Of a DNA stretch of 64,000 nucleotides, positions 9,142 through 18,058 are shown piece by piece. The position numbers and the translations under genes were made by a program. Positions within the stretch are counted from its first letter, which is position 1; each line of letters starts with the position of its first letter. Source of the DNA: Tianweitania populi (GTDB taxonomy: Bacteria; Pseudomonadota; Alphaproteobacteria; Rhizobiales; Rhizobiaceae); assembly GCF_014652875.1 (NCBI RefSeq), contig NZ_BMZQ01000004.1:62001-126000 (forward strand), in the 5' to 3' direction. A model generated the notes under the pieces. That model made no database searches. It had not been told where the DNA came from and saw only the letters and a list, made by a program, of their open reading frames with translations.

Positions 9142-9174
9142 TCCGTTCTTTTTAGACCGTTGGCTGTACCAGCC

Positions 9175-9948
9175 TCAGCATGAACCGCGGCCGGTCCACG
9201 CAACGCCGGCAGTTTTCAACAGGATAAAGATGTCGAGCACGAGGTTGTGTTCGCGAACATACTGCACATCCAGCCGCACGCGCTCCTCATAGGTCGTATC
9301 GCTGCGTCCGCTAATTTGCCAAAGACCTGTCAGGCCGGGCCGCACCTGGGCATAGAAGGTAAAGTCGTCATCGTAGCGGGAGATCTCGTCGGTAACGATC
9401 GGCCGGGGGCCCACCAGACTCATCTCGCCGCGCAAGACGTTCCAAAGCTGCGGCAGTTCATCGAGACTGGACTTCCTGAGCATCGCACCCAACCGGGTGA
9501 CGCGGGGGTCACGATGCAGCTTGTGGAAGGCGGCCCACTCCGACCGAGCCGCCTCGCTTGCTTCCAGATGGCAGCGCAGGAGGTGCTCGGCATTCCTCGC
9601 CATGGTGCGAAACTTGTAGCAGCGGAACATCTTGCCGCCGCGCCCTACCCGCATCTGCGAAAACAGCACAGGTGTCCCTTCCGTTACCGCCAGAGCGATG
9701 AAGATCAGGAGGAAAACCGGTAGGAAGAACAGCAGCAACATGCTTGCGCCCACAACGTCGAGCAGACGTTTTGAGGCTTCTGATGTAAGAACGGTGTGCG
9801 GCCAACCCGCATCGCCTGCGTCGACCAACACCCTCACGCCGTCGTCGATAACACGGCCTGGCAGATCCACGACAATGGCCGGCCCGCTTGCCTGCCGCAT
9901 GGTTGCAGACAGGTCGATCAATCTATCGTCTTTTTCTGCGAGGCTCAT
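9175..9948 (-). CDS. Exopolysaccharide-initiating sugar-phosphate transferase (ExoY-like)
   Basis: Transfers the first sugar-1-phosphate of the repeat unit to undecaprenyl phosphate at the inner membrane. Bacterial sugar transferase family: one hydrophobic segment at about 68-90 (VVGASMLLLFFLPVFLLIF), then the conserved catalytic region with GTPVLFSQMRVGRGGKMF, YKFRTM, LRKSSLDELPQLWNV, GEMSLVGPRP and RPGLTGLWQISGR. It is single-segment like S. meliloti ExoY, with an extra N-terminal stretch of about 60 residues. It is the last gene of the leftward polysaccharide operon, 18 bases after the beta-helix gene. The sugar (galactose or glucose) cannot be read from sequence. Confidence 0.92.
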   Translation of the reverse strand: MSLAEKDDRLIDLSATMRQASGPAIVVDLPGRVIDDGVRVLVDAGDAGWPHTVLTSEASKRLLDVVGASMLLLFFLPVFLLIFIALAVTEGTPVLFSQMRVGRGGKMFRCYKFRTMARNAEHLLRCHLEASEAARSEWAAFHKLHRDPRVTRLGAMLRKSSLDELPQLWNVLRGEMSLVGPRPIVTDEISRYDDDFTFYAQVRPGLTGLWQISGRSDTTYEERVRLDVQYVREHNLVLDIFILLKTAGVAWTGRGSC

Positions 9949-9966
9949 GGTTCTGATCCAGAACTG

Positions 9967-12231
9967 TCACACGGCGGCTGCGAATGGCGAACGCAGCAGG
10001 AGCTGGTCGCCGGGTTGAAGGTTTTTCAGGTTGAGGCGGATGGCGATATGCGTGGCGAAGGCGGGAACTGTTCCGTCGCGCCATTCGTCTTCACGCGTGT
10101 CCAGGGTCGAACCGGCAAGGGTTCGCCATTCCACGAGATCGCTCGCCGCGATCGGAAGCGGCTTTTTCGCCACCACATAGGAAAGCGGCTCGCCGTTTCC
10201 GCTGGTCTGCGATGGGTCGCAAAACAGGATGTCGAGCAGCAGGTCATCGGTCGGCGGCCGTTCACCGATGGTCGTGACGGTCCGTTCCAGCCTGAGATCG
10301 AGCGACCATGAGAGCCGCATTCCCGGGAGTGCCCGCGCGATCAGCCAACAAGCGGCATCGCCTCCGTTCCCTGTTCCTGGCGTAAGCGCGACAACCCCGG
10401 CTTCGCTGTGCCGGGACAGGCAGTCGCGTTGCTCCACTTCATCGCGGCCGACCAGTCGGATCGGCAGGTTTGCAAGGTCTTCGAACGCCGCTGTCGGTCC
10501 AAACAGGTTGCTGGCCGGATCGCGAGTCACGATGGGTGCGATGAACTTGCGCGCATCCCCTGCGATGTCCTGCAGGATGACCTTTCCATCGCCGCTGCCG
10601 AATATGCCGGTAGCGGTTCTCAAGTTGTAGCAGCTGGCGCGCGTTAAACGAAACGTCGCCAGACGTGAGCGGCATAGAACGATGTGATCGGCCTGATTGC
10701 CGTCTTCGAAGTCGCGGCCGCTCACCATCATCGTGCCGCCTTCGATGGTAACCAGCCCCGCACCGATATCGAACAGGAGTTGGTCCTTGCACAGAAGGCG
10801 GCCGGTTTCGAAATGGCAGCCGGAGGCATGCACTTTACCGGCGCCGACATAAAACTGATCGCAGAAATTGACGGATGTTCCGAACAGGTTCAGCTCCGCG
10901 CCGCCGTTCCAGATGCCGATGCGGCCGGCGCCAATCGCGCAACCGAAGAAGCTGATATTCTCGCCGGCATCCTCCGTGCCGCCGAGCACATGTACGCCGA
11001 TCTCGCCGACGAAGCGGCAGCTGTCGAACTGCGCGAGATAGCAGCGGTCCGCCAAAACGAGCGCGGTGCCGAAACCTTCCACCATGACATCACGCATTGC
11101 GAGCCTGCTTGCGCGACTGTCGATGGTGGTCTGGAAGCGGATGCCTTCGAGGCCGTTGTCCACGCCGGCCGTTCCTGGACCGCGCAGTCTCAGACCAGTG
11201 ATCCAGCGGTGGCCGTATTGCGCGCCGTCCTCTCGGCAGCGGATCAGCAGGCATTCGCGCGGGTCTGATTGCGTCAGTCGAAAATCTTCGATCGCTGCGT
11301 CGCTGTTGCAGGACAGCCTCAGCCTGCAAGGCGCATCCGGAGCATCGAACTCGAAGGCATAGATGCCCGCTGCCGAGAGAACCCACTTGAACAAGGGGGC
11401 CTCCTGCCCTTCGGGCGAGATCTGAATGCGCAGGAAGGGGTTGTTGGGGTCGCCCTGCAGCAAGGCCAGATCGACTTCCATGCGACAGCGTTTGCCTGGT
11501 TGGACCTGCAACGGCAGGGTCAGCTCTTCGGTCTCAGCGCCGACATGATGAAGACGCTCATCCCTCTTCATCCAGGATCCGGCGGCTACGGCCACGAGAC
11601 CCGTCAGCGCAACGATGTCGCGTGTTTGAACGTCCTTGCGCTGTGAGAAATCCAGCACCGCGCCGGAAGCCGTCAACGCGCACAGTGTCGGGTCCAGTTC
11701 GATGCGCGATCGGCAGCTGTAGGTTCGGCTGCCGAGATCGACCTGCCCGCCGCGAACATCCGATACGAAGGTGATGGCGCGCTGGATCGTGCGCGCATGG
11801 TCGGCGCCAGCTTCCAGTGGACCAAACCAGCCCGGCCGCACGCTTGCGCCGTCATAATCAGCCCGAACCCAGTATCCACCGCGCCCGGTCGCGTCGGCTA
11901 CATGCACATGGCCGTCATCGGGTACGGCATCTTCTGTTTGCGGGCGCCATACGAAAAGGCCCCCGCCGCTGTCTTCAGGCCTTTCAAGCCCTTCGGCGTA
12001 AGCCAGATGGGTAGCAGTCTGGATATGCGCCAGCTGCCGCACCGTGCGGACGGGAACAATGGGAAGCGAAGGCGCTTCACCCTCTTCGCCGTCTGCAGCC
12101 TTAGCCGCCGAGACCGTCATGAATGCTGCGAGACCAAGGCTGCCGGCGCCACCGCAAAGCAGCTTGCGCCGGGGCAGTGTCCAGGTGTCTGTTGTTTGTG
12201 CCGAGTGGACAGCTGCGTCTTGGTCACTCAT
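9967..12231 (-). CDS. Tat-exported right-handed beta-helix protein, probable polysaccharide lyase/hydrolase or modifier
   Basis: 754 residues. The N-terminus carries a twin-arginine signal (LPRRKLLCGGAGSLGLAAF, about 19-37) ending near AKAADG, so it is exported folded. A pectate-lyase-like start (DHARTIQRAITFVSDVRGGQVDLG) is followed by repeated short beta-rungs (MRDVMVEGFGTALVLADRCYL and similar), typical of single-stranded beta-helix enzymes of exopolysaccharide clusters. I cannot assign catalytic residues. Its start overlaps the polymerase stop (ATGA). Likely roles are trimming or length control of the polymer in the periplasm; a structural role is possible. Confidence 0.72.
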   Translation of the reverse strand: MSDQDAAVHSAQTTDTWTLPRRKLLCGGAGSLGLAAFMTVSAAKAADGEEGEAPSLPIVPVRTVRQLAHIQTATHLAYAEGLERPEDSGGGLFVWRPQTEDAVPDDGHVHVADATGRGGYWVRADYDGASVRPGWFGPLEAGADHARTIQRAITFVSDVRGGQVDLGSRTYSCRSRIELDPTLCALTASGAVLDFSQRKDVQTRDIVALTGLVAVAAGSWMKRDERLHHVGAETEELTLPLQVQPGKRCRMEVDLALLQGDPNNPFLRIQISPEGQEAPLFKWVLSAAGIYAFEFDAPDAPCRLRLSCNSDAAIEDFRLTQSDPRECLLIRCREDGAQYGHRWITGLRLRGPGTAGVDNGLEGIRFQTTIDSRASRLAMRDVMVEGFGTALVLADRCYLAQFDSCRFVGEIGVHVLGGTEDAGENISFFGCAIGAGRIGIWNGGAELNLFGTSVNFCDQFYVGAGKVHASGCHFETGRLLCKDQLLFDIGAGLVTIEGGTMMVSGRDFEDGNQADHIVLCRSRLATFRLTRASCYNLRTATGIFGSGDGKVILQDIAGDARKFIAPIVTRDPASNLFGPTAAFEDLANLPIRLVGRDEVEQRDCLSRHSEAGVVALTPGTGNGGDAACWLIARALPGMRLSWSLDLRLERTVTTIGERPPTDDLLLDILFCDPSQTSGNGEPLSYVVAKKPLPIAASDLVEWRTLAGSTLDTREDEWRDGTVPAFATHIAIRLNLKNLQPGDQLLLRSPFAAAV

Positions 12232-13685
12232 GCGAGCGCCTCCGACCTTGAAGCGTTGGCAAAGGCGGGACGGATGGTGAGAGGGACGTCAAATGACTGC
12301 CTGATGGCTGCGCGATGTGGCGCGAAAGATGCGGCCGCGATCCCACCGGCCATGACATAGACGAACAGTCCGATGTCGAAGACTGCACCAACGATGCTTT
12401 CGGCGATCAGGGCACCAACCAGTCCGCAACGCAGCGCTGTAACGAAGCGCCTATCCTCTGCGGAAAGCGTTCGTTCCAGCCGCATCCACAAAAGCGAGGC
12501 TACGAAACCGGCGAAAAGGATGAAGCCGGGCAATCCGACATTCGATAGGAGAACCAGAAGAAAGCTGGAGGCCCGCGCGCCGCCGATCCCGACTCCTAGA
12601 CCATAAGAATCGAGGAAGTTCTGGAAGGCGACCTCGTTCCACATCATGCGCTCACGGCCCGATGCGTCGGAAATCTTGCCGACAACGGTCTCTTCGAAAA
12701 ACTCCTGAACGCGGTCTGCGATGGAAGGCGCCAGCAGCAGGAGAAGCATCAGAAAGGCCAGCCCGAGCACGGCTATGGAAAACAGCGCGATCGGTCGCCG
12801 GATCGGCCTTCCAACAAAAGGACCACCGAACTCGTAAAGCACGAGAGCCAACAAGAAGACGGCCAGTCCGACATAGGCGGTACCGGATGTCGAAGCGAGG
12901 AGGAGAACCAGCATCGCTACGGCGAAACAGCCGGTCACGCGGGGTCGCTGACGGTCCAGCCAGAGACTGACCGATATGGCGAACAAAACAAGGCTGAAGC
13001 AGGCGAAGGCCGAGGCCTCGGAAAACGACCCGGTGATGCGCTTGAGGCCGCCCTTTTCGGCGTCCGTCAACAGCGCGTAGTTCGCGGTGCGAATGAAGCC
13101 GAGAAGAAAGGCTGTTCCTGTCTGATAGGTCAGCACGTCGACAATCCCGAGCAGGACATGCAGGCCGAGAACGAGGTAGATCGCCCGCCTGAGGTGACGC
13201 ATGCCATCCGGTAGCCTTGTCAGGGCGAAGGTTGCCATGAAAGTCGCCACGCCGCCGAGAAAGTAGATCAGCTGGCTCAGATACATCGAGTTGTTTTCAA
13301 GCGGGCGCAGTTGGAGCGCGGCTTTCCCGTCTGGATCGCGGACGATGGAGATGGTGTCGGTGATGCCCGCCATCATTCGGGGGAAGAACAGCGCTGAAAC
13401 GACGGCATAGATCGCCAGCAACAGCAGCCAGAAACCGGGACTTGGTGGCATCAGTGATTGCAGAACCGGCGCCGGGCCGACGCGGCGAACTGCTCGCGCC
13501 ATGTAGAACAGCAGGAAGAGGTTGGCGCAGATAACAGACAATCCGCCAACCGATGTCAGGTTGAGGGCCGCGGCTGTTCTGAGAATCGAAAGCACCGCAA
13601 TCGAGCCGATCGCGAGACCTACCGGCATGAACAGGCTTGCGAACCCGAGAACAAGCGTGAAGGCGCCAATGGCGGTAAGGCTCAT
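12228..13685 (-). CDS. Wzy-type polysaccharide polymerase (O-antigen ligase/polymerase family)
   Basis: Inner-membrane protein of 485 residues with about ten or more hydrophobic segments and a large periplasmic loop in the middle, expected to join lipid-linked repeat units. The C-terminal part has the family pattern GRERMMWNEVAFQNFLDSYGLG..GGARASSF. The ATG at 13685 is chosen because it overlaps the stop of the upstream glycosyltransferase gene (ATGA); the frame continues upstream inside that gene. Positioned with flippase, Wza-like and Wzc-like genes, which makes a Wzx/Wzy-dependent pathway likely. Confidence 0.85.
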   Translation of the reverse strand: MSLTAIGAFTLVLGFASLFMPVGLAIGSIAVLSILRTAAALNLTSVGGLSVICANLFLLFYMARAVRRVGPAPVLQSLMPPSPGFWLLLLAIYAVVSALFFPRMMAGITDTISIVRDPDGKAALQLRPLENNSMYLSQLIYFLGGVATFMATFALTRLPDGMRHLRRAIYLVLGLHVLLGIVDVLTYQTGTAFLLGFIRTANYALLTDAEKGGLKRITGSFSEASAFACFSLVLFAISVSLWLDRQRPRVTGCFAVAMLVLLLASTSGTAYVGLAVFLLALVLYEFGGPFVGRPIRRPIALFSIAVLGLAFLMLLLLLAPSIADRVQEFFEETVVGKISDASGRERMMWNEVAFQNFLDSYGLGVGIGGARASSFLLVLLSNVGLPGFILFAGFVASLLWMRLERTLSAEDRRFVTALRCGLVGALIAESIVGAVFDIGLFVYVMAGGIAAASFAPHRAAIRQSFDVPLTIRPAFANASRSEALA

Positions 13686-14953
13686 GATGCAAATCCTTCC
13701 TGCATCATCGGCGGACGGGCCGTTCCGCCTGCCTCCACCAGACAGACGCGATAGCGATCCATCAGCTGGTCGCACCAGGCGCTCTCGCTCTGCGTCAGTT
13801 CCTTCGCCTGTGATCGTGCTTGCCCTGACATGCGCTCAATCAAGGCATCGTTATCCGCGAGCCCGCGCATGGTGGCTGCGAGCGCTGCAACGGAACCGGT
13901 GGTAAAGGTGAGGCCGAAGCCACCCTGCACTGCTTCTTCCGCAATGTTGGCCTGATCATTGATAATGATCGGCAAACCGCTTCCAGCTGCTTCCACGGCA
14001 GCCATCCCGAATGGCTCCGGTCCGCGCGATGGAACGACAACCGCTCGCGCATCAACAAGCAGCGCTCCGATCTCGCTTTTGGCACGCCATCCAAGGACTT
14101 CGACCTCGGGATAGTGCGTGCGCAGCAGATCGCGGCCAGGCCCGTCACCGATGATCGCCAGATGGACCCCCGCCAAGCGTGCTGCCGCTGCTGCGTCCTC
14201 GAACCCTTTTTCGGGGTTGAGGCGCGAGATCATGTAGAACTTTGCGAAGCGCTGCGGTGAAAGGTCTTCGCGCGTGAACGGCTCGGCAGGATTGCGGATC
14301 AGATGTACCTGCGAAGCCGGCAAGCCTGCACGCAGGAACGTCGCGCGCATGTTGGGATGGATGGTGATGACCTGGCTCGACCCCGCCGCCACATCAAACA
14401 GCGCCTGCCTCACGCTCTGGCGCGACGAACGCCACAGTTTCTGGCCATAGGACCGCTTGTCGCAATGCGTCAGCAGGCATGCCGGCGACAAGGCGGTTCG
14501 TTGGCAGGCATGGGCGCTCCGGAAGTTGTATTGCAGCCCATTGGGACAGGTAAGGAAATAGTCGTGCGCATGGATCAGCATACGATCGGCCACCGGCTTC
14601 AATGCATGGAAAATCGCCGGCGACAGGATCCGAGACCACGTATGCAGATGATAAACGAGGCCGGGCTGGTCGTTCTCGGCGATCCAGGCGCGCATCATGC
14701 GAAATGCAGAAAGGTTATAAAGGCCGGTCAAGAGCGACCGGGCACGGCCCCGTTCAAGCAGCGGCGCCGATCCCAGGCTCACCACCCTGACGCCAAGTGC
14801 CTCAAGTTCGGCGCGCCCTTCGCCGGCGTCTCCCGTAACAAAGGTGACCGGTACGTCGCGCTCGCGCAGCAGTCGAGCCGACAGCAAGGCAAGGCTGGTC
14901 GCACCGCCTGCGGCGCGGGACAGATCGTTGATGATCACAACGCCGGTCAGCAT
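13682..14953 (-). CDS. Glycosyltransferase family 4
   Basis: 423-residue GT-B glycosyltransferase. The N-terminal half (IINDLSRAAGGATSLALLSARLL) matches the acceptor-binding domain; the C-terminal donor domain has SRLNPEKGFEDA, IIGDGPGRDLL and the EPFGMAAVEAAGSGLPII block containing the E-x7-E pair. The middle holds a Cys-rich stretch (CPNGLQYNFRSAHACQ, then CLLTHC) seen in several GT4 enzymes, with an unknown role. Start ATG 14953 lies 5 bases after the stop of the family 2 enzyme. It adds a sugar to the lipid-linked repeat on the cytoplasmic face; donor and linkage are not readable. Confidence 0.88.
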   Translation of the reverse strand: MLTGVVIINDLSRAAGGATSLALLSARLLRERDVPVTFVTGDAGEGRAELEALGVRVVSLGSAPLLERGRARSLLTGLYNLSAFRMMRAWIAENDQPGLVYHLHTWSRILSPAIFHALKPVADRMLIHAHDYFLTCPNGLQYNFRSAHACQRTALSPACLLTHCDKRSYGQKLWRSSRQSVRQALFDVAAGSSQVITIHPNMRATFLRAGLPASQVHLIRNPAEPFTREDLSPQRFAKFYMISRLNPEKGFEDAAAAARLAGVHLAIIGDGPGRDLLRTHYPEVEVLGWRAKSEIGALLVDARAVVVPSRGPEPFGMAAVEAAGSGLPIIINDQANIAEEAVQGGFGLTFTTGSVAALAATMRGLADNDALIERMSGQARSQAKELTQSESAWCDQLMDRYRVCLVEAGGTARPPMMQEGFAS

Positions 14954-14958
14954 GGCAG

Positions 14959-15903
14959 CTAATCCAGATCCAGAATGCGCATGGGAGACAGGCGCCCGGC
15001 GAGAAGTTCGCTCAGCCCGATCAGATTGCCCTTCAGCCGCCCGCGACGATCCACCCAGGGTTCGGGTCGGAAACTGCGGACGAGGTTCGCAATCAGGTTC
15101 CGCGCGACGCGCGTCACCGTACGGCGGGCCGTCATCCGGTTCTTGCGCCAGAGATAGATGGGGTTGGCGACCTGCGAATAGCCGAACTTGATGCCGGGTG
15201 TTCGTCCGCTCTTGGTGCCGAGATGCACGCCGCGAAGCGCGGAGCTGCGAACGATCCGCCCACAACGCGCAACGGCGCGGCTGAACTCGACGTCTTCCAG
15301 CCAGCTATACAGGGGAAGATTGGCGTCGAACCGAGCGCCCTGCTCCAGGATCGGGCGCAAACGCAACAGCATGTTGCAACCGTAAACGTTGTAAACGTCT
15401 TGCAGGGCGCCGATCCGAGATGCCCTGCCCGACCGTTGATCGTCATCAAGCACGTGGATGGCTTCAGTCAGAGGAACGCCGGAATTCTTGATGCCGTCCT
15501 TCAGCACGGTTCCCGTGGCGAGAACGACCTCGGGATGGTCATTTGCGAGCGAGATCGCCTGCTCCACAAAAGTCGTTGCGGGCACGAAGTCGTCATCGAG
15601 AAAAAGAAGGAGGCTTGCCTCAGGCCAATGCGCTTCCAGAAGATCGAGGATCGCATTGCGCTGCAGCGCCAGGCCTTTCACACCATGCAGGACCACAACA
15701 GGAAATGGCGCACGCGCCAGCGCATACTTGTCGACATCATCCACAGCCGTCCCGCAAACCACCGCGAGATCCGGGTAGGTCGACTGATGATCGAGCCGCG
15801 CAAACACCTCAGACAGCAGGTCGCGCCGACCTGCGGTTGCGATGCCGAGCACAAGAAACGGCTGCTCCGGCTTCCTCATCCAGGCGTTGTGGTATCTATC
15901 CAA
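14959..15903 (-). CDS. Glycosyltransferase family 2
   Basis: About 314 residues; GT-A fold with VLGIATAGRRDLL at the start, nucleotide-sugar region, DxD-type motif in LLLFLDDDFVP and the acceptor-side LEDVEFSRAVARCG block. Start choice: a TTG at 15903 has GGAGGG 8 bases upstream and overlaps the end of the Wzc-like gene, suggesting coupling; ATG at 15879 has no ribosome site but gives the cleaner family N-terminus (MRKPEQPFLVLG); ATG 15927 is also open. Makes one linkage of the repeat unit. Confidence 0.87.
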   Translation of the reverse strand: MDRYHNAWMRKPEQPFLVLGIATAGRRDLLSEVFARLDHQSTYPDLAVVCGTAVDDVDKYALARAPFPVVVLHGVKGLALQRNAILDLLEAHWPEASLLLFLDDDFVPATTFVEQAISLANDHPEVVLATGTVLKDGIKNSGVPLTEAIHVLDDDQRSGRASRIGALQDVYNVYGCNMLLRLRPILEQGARFDANLPLYSWLEDVEFSRAVARCGRIVRSSALRGVHLGTKSGRTPGIKFGYSQVANPIYLWRKNRMTARRTVTRVARNLIANLVRSFRPEPWVDRRGRLKGNLIGLSELLAGRLSPMRILDLD

Positions 15904-18058
15904 CGGACGAACCCTCCAAGGCGCCATCGATCATCACGGCGCGGAAGCGCGTCGGTGAGCCGGCAAGTGACGCAAGCGCGCCGGCAATATCTGCGACCGG
16001 CGTGCGGAGGTAACGGCAGCTGATCAGCAGGCCATCCAGCCCAGCGCATATGGCTCTGGCATCAGGCGCTTCCTTGAGCGGTGGCAGATCGACGATGATG
16101 ACATCGTAAATGCCAGCGGCTTCGCGCAGCGCGAGTTTCAGATATGTCGGCACGCGATGCGCATCCTTACCGGTCAGGTCGGCAAGGCTGACGAACCGGA
16201 TGCCGTCCCCGGTTTCCGTGACGGAGCGGCCGATGACAGAACGTTCCTCGCCCTCTCCGTCCTCAACGCTCTCCATCTCTTGCGTCAAACCAGAATGCAG
16301 TCGGTCCGCGTCGACAAGCAGCGTTGATGCACCGCCCGCGGCATAAAGCAGAGCCAGGTTGCTCGAGATCTGTGCGCGGCCGGCGTCGTGGTTCACAGAT
16401 GTGATGCCAAGAACCATCGGCCGCTTTTCGTTCAGCGCAATATCGAGCGAGGTCTTTGCTTCTGCGAGCGCACGAGAAAATTCGGATTGCGGTGCCGCTA
16501 ACACAGCGCGGAAGGCATCCTCTTCGAGCTCCCTCCCACGCATCCATGCGCGCAACGCGGCCAGTCGGCCGGGTCGGGGAAGCACGGCAAGGCACGGCAC
16601 GCCTGTACGGCTTTCGATCTGCCGACGCGACGTGACCCCCGGTGCGAGCGCACGTCGCATGAGCGCAGCACCGACGCCCAAAACGGCCCCGAGCACGACG
16701 CCCAGGCTGACGATCAGCGTGGTTTTCGGCTGGCTCGGCGTGAAAGGTTGCACTGCGGGCGTGACGATGCGGGCATCCGAGACGGGGAAAGACTCCCGCT
16801 GCACGGTCTGCGTGAAATGTTGCAGCATGAGTTCGTACATGCGCCGGAAGGTAGATGCGCGGCTTTCCAACTCAGCCAGCCTCACATATTGAACACTGGC
16901 TTCGCCCGCCTGATCGAGCATCTGCTCGAGCGTGTCATCGGTGCTCAAACGGTTGCGCTCGGCGGTGTCGAGTTCGAGCTTGTAGGTGGTGCGCAAACGC
17001 GTCAGCTCGCTGCGCATTTCTTCGCGGATCTGCTCGATCTCGGCGGCAACGGCGGACGGTGCTGCGCCATCTGGCCCGTAACGCGCCGACAGATCGGCTT
17101 GCCGGATGCGCGCATCGAGAAGGCGTTGGCGCAGCGTGGTCAGCACCGGCGTTTCGCCGATATCGGCATCCATGGTCTCGCTGATTGCGCCCGATCGCAG
17201 GATCGCATCCACGGCGTCGAGCCGTGCCTTCAGCCGTGAAGACTCGCCGCGTGCAGCCTGCAACTGCGTGCTTGTATCGCGCAGTTCGCGGTCGGCCAGC
17301 GGACCATCCGTGCGGGACGTGAACAAACGCTGCGAGGTTCTGAACTGTTCGACGGCCGCAGCGGCCTGATTGGCTTGCGTGCCCAGCTCGTCGAGGCGGC
17401 CTTCCAGCCATTTGGCGCCGCGTCGCGCGGCTTCGGCCTTGGAGTCGACCTTGGCGGCGATGTAGGCATCGACGATCGCGTTGGTGATCTGCGCAGCCCG
17501 CGCAGCCGAGGACGAGGAATACGAGATCTCGAGCACATAGGACTGACCAAGACGGCGCACGCCGAGACGGGCGGCATAGGCGCCCATGGCGCCGCGCAGC
17601 CGCGCATCCACTTCGTTGCCCTCGATCGAAGGCATATCCTCGAAGGCCGCCTTGATTGACCGACGGATCCTCGTCAAAAGACCGGGTTCGGCATTGTACT
17701 CCGCCTCGTTCACCAGCCCGAGCTTTTCGATCACGGCCAAAGCGATGGAGCGCGATTTGACCAGCTCGACCTCGCTGTCGACACGCGCGGACTCCATGGC
17801 CAGCGACACGGAATCCGCTTCCTGCAAAACGAGACGCGACTGGGACGTGTCGATGATGAGCCGGGCTTCGGCCGTGTAGGTCGGCAGAGCGGTTGCCGCA
17901 TAGGCCACGCTGAGTACGGTGAAGGTCACCACGCAAAGGCCGATGATCAGCCACTCCTTGCGGATGAAGTCGACGACGTCGCGCAACGAGACGTGCTCCG
18001 CCTCAGTTAACGGCTGGGCTGGCATTCCGAGCGTTGGCTGAAGCGTGACGGGGATCAT
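15896..18058 (-). CDS. Wzc/ExoP-like chain-length protein with degenerate kinase domain
   Basis: Polysaccharide co-polymerase of the inner membrane: cytoplasmic N-terminus, first membrane helix about 35-56 (LIIGLCVVTFTVLSVAYAA), large periplasmic coiled-coil region (about 60-450), second helix about 465-490 (TLIVSLGVVLGAVLGVGAALM), then a cytoplasmic BY-kinase-like domain (about 500-720). The domain keeps a Walker A'-like VDAD (583-585) and Walker B-like IIVDLPP, but where the Walker A P-loop GKS/T should be it reads DAGRAQ (Gly560-Arg561-Ala562), and there is no C-terminal Tyr cluster. It is therefore probably not an active tyrosine kinase although it may still regulate chain length. ATGA overlap with the exporter gene. 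Confidence 0.88.
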   Translation of the reverse strand: MIPVTLQPTLGMPAQPLTEAEHVSLRDVVDFIRKEWLIIGLCVVTFTVLSVAYAATALPTYTAEARLIIDTSQSRLVLQEADSVSLAMESARVDSEVELVKSRSIALAVIEKLGLVNEAEYNAEPGLLTRIRRSIKAAFEDMPSIEGNEVDARLRGAMGAYAARLGVRRLGQSYVLEISYSSSSAARAAQITNAIVDAYIAAKVDSKAEAARRGAKWLEGRLDELGTQANQAAAAVEQFRTSQRLFTSRTDGPLADRELRDTSTQLQAARGESSRLKARLDAVDAILRSGAISETMDADIGETPVLTTLRQRLLDARIRQADLSARYGPDGAAPSAVAAEIEQIREEMRSELTRLRTTYKLELDTAERNRLSTDDTLEQMLDQAGEASVQYVRLAELESRASTFRRMYELMLQHFTQTVQRESFPVSDARIVTPAVQPFTPSQPKTTLIVSLGVVLGAVLGVGAALMRRALAPGVTSRRQIESRTGVPCLAVLPRPGRLAALRAWMRGRELEEDAFRAVLAAPQSEFSRALAEAKTSLDIALNEKRPMVLGITSVNHDAGRAQISSNLALLYAAGGASTLLVDADRLHSGLTQEMESVEDGEGEERSVIGRSVTETGDGIRFVSLADLTGKDAHRVPTYLKLALREAAGIYDVIIVDLPPLKEAPDARAICAGLDGLLISCRYLRTPVADIAGALASLAGSPTRFRAVMIDGALEGSSVG

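Noticed and set aside
14954-15265. Upstream extension of the family 4 glycosyltransferase frame (and of the polymerase frame to 13775)
   Set aside because: The extensions run inside the preceding genes, are low-complexity Arg/Ser-rich, and better starts exist at 14953 and 13685 with coupled or closely spaced stops.
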